From Erpobdella octoculata (Eukaryota; Annelida; Clitellata; Hirudinida; Erpobdellidae), in contig OZ022245.1 of assembly GCA_963978895.1 (NCBI GenBank), positions 5,329,009-5,393,008 on the forward strand: a stretch of 64,000 nucleotides of DNA, given 5' to 3'. The notes below the pieces were generated by a model, which did not search any database, had not been told where the DNA came from, and worked only from the letters and a program-made list of their open reading frames with translations. This document shows, piece by piece, positions 59,257 through 64,000 of the stretch; the first letter of the stretch is position 1, and each line of letters opens with the position of its first letter. Both the position numbers and the translations under genes were made by a program.

Positions 59257-59883
59257 TAAGACAGTGTTTAATTAGATTAATAAAGAATTATATATGCATG
59301 AATGTAGATATGTGGTGTTTCTAAATAACAACAAGCAAAATTAGACAAACCCAGTTTCAGATGTTTTTGTTTTGTTATTTAGTCTTTTCTTAGTGGTTCC
59401 CTCTTGTAACTTTGATGTGTTAGATAAAGCTCAAATGGATTATTTATAAATTAAAATAGCTTATTGAAATATTCTTCTTTGAGTAAGTTGGTTCCAGATC
59501 TTCTAACATTTGAATTGTTTTATAACTTCTAACATTAACTTCTGTCTTCTAACATTTGTATTAAAAGAGTTGTTTTATATTCTGCTTTGACTGGAATAAA
59601 GCATCTTTTATTTGATTTATTTTTGGTGTAACAGCTAGCTGCAGTGAAAGTGTATTGTTATAATTTTTAGTGGTTTTCATTATTTATTGAGTGACTTTTG
59701 TAAATGAAATACAGTCATTTGAAGAGTCTTCTGCTTTTAAAGGAGGTTTTGTTTGAGGGAGTATCTGTCATCTGAGGGGGGAAAGGGTGTGAATGAATTT
59801 GATTGAGAGTGGTATTGATGAGAGATGGTGGTTGTGAAACAGTCAGAGGTTTTAGAGTTATTTATATATGGCTGTATTGCATT

Positions 59884-59935
59884 GCTGGCAGGGGGGGGGC
59901 ATGACAAGATGCCCCCCCAAATACGCCAGTGACAT
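59884..59935. repeat. GC hairpin with hAT-like ends
   Basis: ggggggcat and atgcccccc pair around a 6-base loop; outer ctggca and cgccag also nearly pair. Perhaps a minimal MITE. Confidence 0.45.
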
Positions 59936-62371
59936 TAGTATAATATAATTAGAATCATATTTAGGATGAATTTTTAAAATATTATTTTGTTGAAGTAATT
60001 ATATATTTATTGTTTGTATGCTAGGTTTTTGTTCGTTTGTGTCAACAAAGGTAAAAGTTGGACTCATATCACAAGTGTTTTTAGATAAATTTTCTACTAT
60101 CGATAATTGATAGCCATATGGAGGAAACCACCTGTTTATATGTTTTACATGATTATAATTTTTATTTATTTGAACTCGTGCTCTGTGCGAAATATGTTCA
60201 CTCTAGTTATAATTCATACATGAATGTTCTCTAATAATTATTATAATAGTTTATTAATTTAAAATTATCTCTTGATATCAACAGTTATTCTTTTATAATA
60301 GACTACTAACTGGTAAATTTGTTGATTATTTTTTATTTTGAATCGAAATTGAAAGTAGACCAGAGAGCATAAGTGATATCAATTAATGCATATGCATGAA
60401 AGAATCGCCGTCGCCATGTAATAGTAACCATTTGACTCTGTGAATACATGAATATTAATGAACTGGCACTGCTTAGTCACGGGGACGGGTGTTGGTGCCT
60501 GCAATATTGATCAGCAGGCAAGCAGGCACTCTCTCCTCATTGGTCACGTGATTCGTTGTTTTTTTAAGTGGCAGGTAATTTTGCTAAACAAAAATTGTGG
60601 GTTTTTGGTGAAAATATTCAATTGGACGATGTTTTATGAAAAATACTTATATTTAATTCATAGTGTTTATTTAAATTATTCAGTTTTTATATATTTGTAT
60701 ATATTTACAAATGTTTCAGTGTCTTGGTTCATTGATGAATGCTATTACATCTTACATGCCATTACATATTTAGTGTTTATTATTAAGAGCTGTGTTATTT
60801 AATGTGTTAATTATAATAACAAATATAAAAGATCATTTACTGCATGTATCTCTATTTATTTTTATTTTTTGTTATTGCTGTGTTGGAAAGCTCTGCTGGG
60901 TCCCTTGTTGTCTGTATTGTATTTATTTCCCTGCTTACTCTCTCTTTTTCCATCTCATTCTCTTTTTTTCTCTCCATTTTGGTCGGTTTCTCTCTTCCCC
61001 CACGTTTGTCTATCCATCAATTTAAGGGTATCATAACAGGTATGTGAATTTCTATGATATGTATTACTCAATTAACTTTCTCTCTTTTTTTTTCTCTTTC
61101 ACTGACTACGTGGTCTGCATACTGAGGAGTATGATGTCTCTGAATTAGATTGCAAAGCACTTCCTGTGTGTGTGCGTGCGTGTGTGTGCATGCGTGTTGA
61201 ACACTGGTCAGTTCTCTGCTGCATGTGTCCAGTTCGTCGTCATCTTCATCTTCGGTTGTTTTCTGTTGTCATGTCTCCTGCTCAGACGGTGGTGGTGGTG
61301 GTGGCTGTTATTGTATTTCCACTAAGTAATTCAAGTAATAATGAGTTGATACCACAGGAATTGGTTAACACTACTTGTTGATTAGTTCATGTTTTGTTAC
61401 CATTGGAGAGCTGTTTGTTAGTGGCTTTTATAAGCTGTGTTATAGTTGATTGTTTGCGTTGAGTTTGAAGTATTTTTTAAAGAAAAAATTAATAAGTCCA
61501 TAGAATTACATGCAAACAGGAAGTAGGTGAATGCTTAATCGAAATAATCATCACCTGTTGAAATAATCATCATCACCTGTTCTGATTGAGTACTGAACGA
61601 GGTTCAATATTTTATTTATTGTCCTACAAACAGGAGAATTATTATTATTCATCATCAGATTATTGAGATTATATTGGCTGCTGTCTCGGTTCACTCTCGT
61701 TTGATGGTTGAAAACACAGCAGGTTAACAAACAAGTTTTTATGTACTTGCAATTCCCGCCTTATTTACAAAAAAAAGAAAGATATATTTTTGATGTAGTT
61801 TCCTCAAAGATATCCAAAACATGTTTATATGTTGTTATGCTGTAACAGCTTGCTGGTTACACTGTAGTATGCGTCGGCTTGTTGTGAGATAATTCACAAT
61901 GTTTGTTTTTTAAAGCTAGTTAGTTAAAATGCCATGTAGCTTTCCCTTTGCTAAATTTGTTGCTAAACTTCATTTCTTCATCACGCGCACACTGCACACA
62001 CATGCACATTTTCGTACGAACAGCAATGTGTAGCAGCGTACACTCAATATGCGTGTCGTCGTGCAAAAGTAACAAAGTGTATATTAAAATACTGTGTTTT
62101 TGTGTGTGTTTATACATATATAATAACAACTATATATATTTTGTATTATCTTTTATTTAGAGGCATATCTGATGTGTCTTTTTATTGGTTTTTGTCATCA
62201 AAGTTTTTCGGTAAACAAGCACAATGTGGTCATAGTTATATATATATTGGCACGATCGATATAGCTACCATCGACATGACCAATGTCAATATGATGATGA
62301 TGGCATCAACACTATCTTCATTATCTTCATTCCGTTATCTTTAATTCTTTGCTAATAAAAACAAGTGAGAC

Positions 62372-62567
62372 ACATCTAATCATCCATCATCACATATATC
62401 CCTCTTGTTTAATGCTTCACACATCCACATAACAATATAACATCTAATCATCCATCATCACATCCCTCTTGTTTAATGCTTCACACATCCACATAACAAT
62501 ATAACATCTAATCATCCATCATCACATCCCTCTTGTTTAATGCTTCACACATTCATATAACAATATT
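62372..62567. repeat. 64-bp tandem repeat, three units
   Basis: Units start acatctaatcatccatcatc at 62372, 62440 and 62504; the first has a 4-bp insertion (atat). Confidence 0.92.
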
Positions 62568-63560
62568 CTGCCTGTCAGTCATGAACGATTGATTTATTTA
62601 TCTCATCACCCTTTATGAATGGCAAATAAGTATTTCTGTGACACTATTATATTATTAATAATTATTATGTTATTTTTTTATATGGAAGATCAATCATATG
62701 GATGTTCTCCTGTCTGCTTCTACTTTCTGTCTGGTGACAAATGACCAATTAGACATAGACAGTGGTGTCTGTTTTTTTTTGTGTAAAATTTTAAAACGCT
62801 CATTAGACGATGTTGTCTGATAATATTTTGAAAACACTAGCTAGATGTCTTTAATAATTTGTTACCTCAATTGCTATTTCAATACGCTTACAATAATTTC
62901 TTTGATAATTTAATACCTTAATTGATATTTTAATATCCTTATAATAATGATTTCAATAATTTAATACCTCAATTGATATTTTTCTACTGAAAATATGACC
63001 TATCTAACTTATCTATATAATGAAATAATATAACCTATCTCATTTATTATAAAAGCAATTACGAGTAATTATTAATGTTGCAATACAAGGAGATGTTCAT
63101 TGAGAAGCAAATATTCCACCACATAATCTCTTCTTCTGCACATTCGTTCTGTTTATTTATTTCTTTCTTCTATTTTCGGGTCTTCAACTGCTGACTGCTG
63201 TTGTGTGTTGATTGTTTTTATTGGCTTCTTGGGAGAGGGAAATTACTACAATAGCAGGTTGTTTACGTTCGTTTGAGGGATAATAGGAAATAACATCACA
63301 TAATTTGTACCAATATATTTATTTTTAGAGAAATTTCCTACTAGAAGGTGATGATTATTATTATAGAATGATTTGTTGACTGGCTGGTTGATCCTGTTAA
63401 GCTGGTGGTGATGTTCAACGGTAAGAGGTTGTGTGAAGTTTTATGAATTTGTAGATTTTCTGTATTGTTTTCATTCAAGCTCGAGTTTGGATTAAATTTT
63501 GTCCTAAAAAACAGAGTTCTCGGATGCTCCTTATTATTTACACTGAGTTACTACATTTAA

Positions 63561-63652
63561 ATTATTTTACACAATTTTGCATCCTATGTACATTGTACGC
63601 CTCTCTGTACACAATTTTGCATTCTGTGTACATTGTACGCATCTCTGTACAG
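63561..63652. repeat. About 42-bp tandem repeat, two units
   Basis: acaattttgcatcctatgta and acaattttgcattctgtgta, each followed by cattgtacgc and tctctgtac. Confidence 0.85.
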
Positions 63653-63898
63653 TAGTAGCCTAGCCTGTTAAATCGGATTTGCAGGCAGAAAGACAATAAG
63701 AAGATTAGAATTGATTATAAGATATAAATCAACAACATCTTGTGAATACTGAACACTGGTCTGCCTGCTACTGGGAATTTGTTTTTCCCCCGGGAAAGCA
63801 CAGGAGTTTTTCTGGAAATGTTTATGCTGTCGTTGGAATTTTCCATGCAATTTTCTGGATTGCTTTGAATTGTTCTGATTTGCTCGTTATGTTGCCTG

Positions 63899-64000
63899 TG
63901 TGAGTGTGTGTGTGTGTGTCTGGGTGTGTCTGGGTGTGTGTGTGTGTGTGTGTGTGTGGATGGGTGGGTGGGTGTGTGTGTGTGTCTGGGTGGGTGGGTG
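63899..64000. repeat. (GT)n / (GGTG)n microsatellite
   Basis: GT-rich array running off the end of the window. Confidence 0.95.

Larger units (their letters stand above)
57910..64000 (+). other. Probable long first intron of the 56.4-kb gene
   Basis: No convincing exon seen. Contents: (TTA)n at 58277-58355, (TATG)n at 59128-59256, a G/C hairpin at 59888-59935, (GT)n near 61166, tandem repeats at 62372-62567, 62850-62985 and 63561-63652, and (GT)/(GGTG)n from 63899. Runs on past the window. Confidence 0.5.

Noticed and set aside
60458..60802. 114-codon ORF in the last intron
   Set aside because: Ends in AT-rich, Tyr/Ile-rich translation; no splice sites or domain support.

Overview
This is AT-rich animal DNA, most likely from an aquatic invertebrate. 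Genes are split by short introns (about 60-190 bp) with canonical GT/AG ends. Two recognisable single-copy-type animal genes are present (FCF1 and HMGB), and most of the rest is transposons and microsatellites: long (TA)n, (ATAC)n and (TATG)n, Helitrons, P, hAT, pogo and mariner remnants, an LTR element, and a Penelope-like element. I cannot name the species.

Host genes, left to right. A partial secreted M12-type metalloprotease lies on the minus strand (6.0-7.3 kb, six exons with matching phases, cut short after the start of the protease domain). HMGB gene 1 is at 18.6-19.8 kb (minus, 3 exons). Three weakly supported minus-strand exons lie at 28.2-32.3 kb. FCF1, an 18S rRNA-processing PIN-domain protein, is at 38.5-42.6 kb (plus, 7 exons reconstructed plus a possible ATG-only first exon at 36.56 kb). 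HMGB gene 2 is at 45.4-46.4 kb (minus, 4 exons). The 505-codon first coding exon of an unrecognised Ser-rich disordered protein begins at 56.4 kb (plus); the last 6 kb appear to be its first intron.

Mobile DNA. There is a 5'-truncated retrotransposon with a restriction-like endonuclease and a 21-bp target duplication (0.85-2.14 kb). A pogo relic lies at 4.6-5.6 kb. A gag-only SAP-domain LTR element lies at 7.7-9.75 kb. Two copies of one Helitron family lie at 10.5-11.8 and 51.3-52.8 kb. A 2.8-kb P-type element with THAP-type transposase remains lies at 13.5-16.25 kb. The centrepiece is a Penelope-like element (21.7-27.6 kb) with pseudo-LTRs, a hammerhead-ribozyme-like motif in each, RT, GIY-YIG endonuclease and an unusual triple-repeat C-terminal tail; its N-terminal ORF is interrupted by a 932-bp inverted-repeat element with a 9-bp target duplication. 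A small transposon family with 8-bp duplications and internal telomere-like repeats occurs five times. One copy sits inside a hAT element, which itself sits inside an older element. About a dozen copies of a Helitron-like family carry a variable 18-bp GC-rich minisatellite.

All calls come from reading the sequence by eye; no searches were run.
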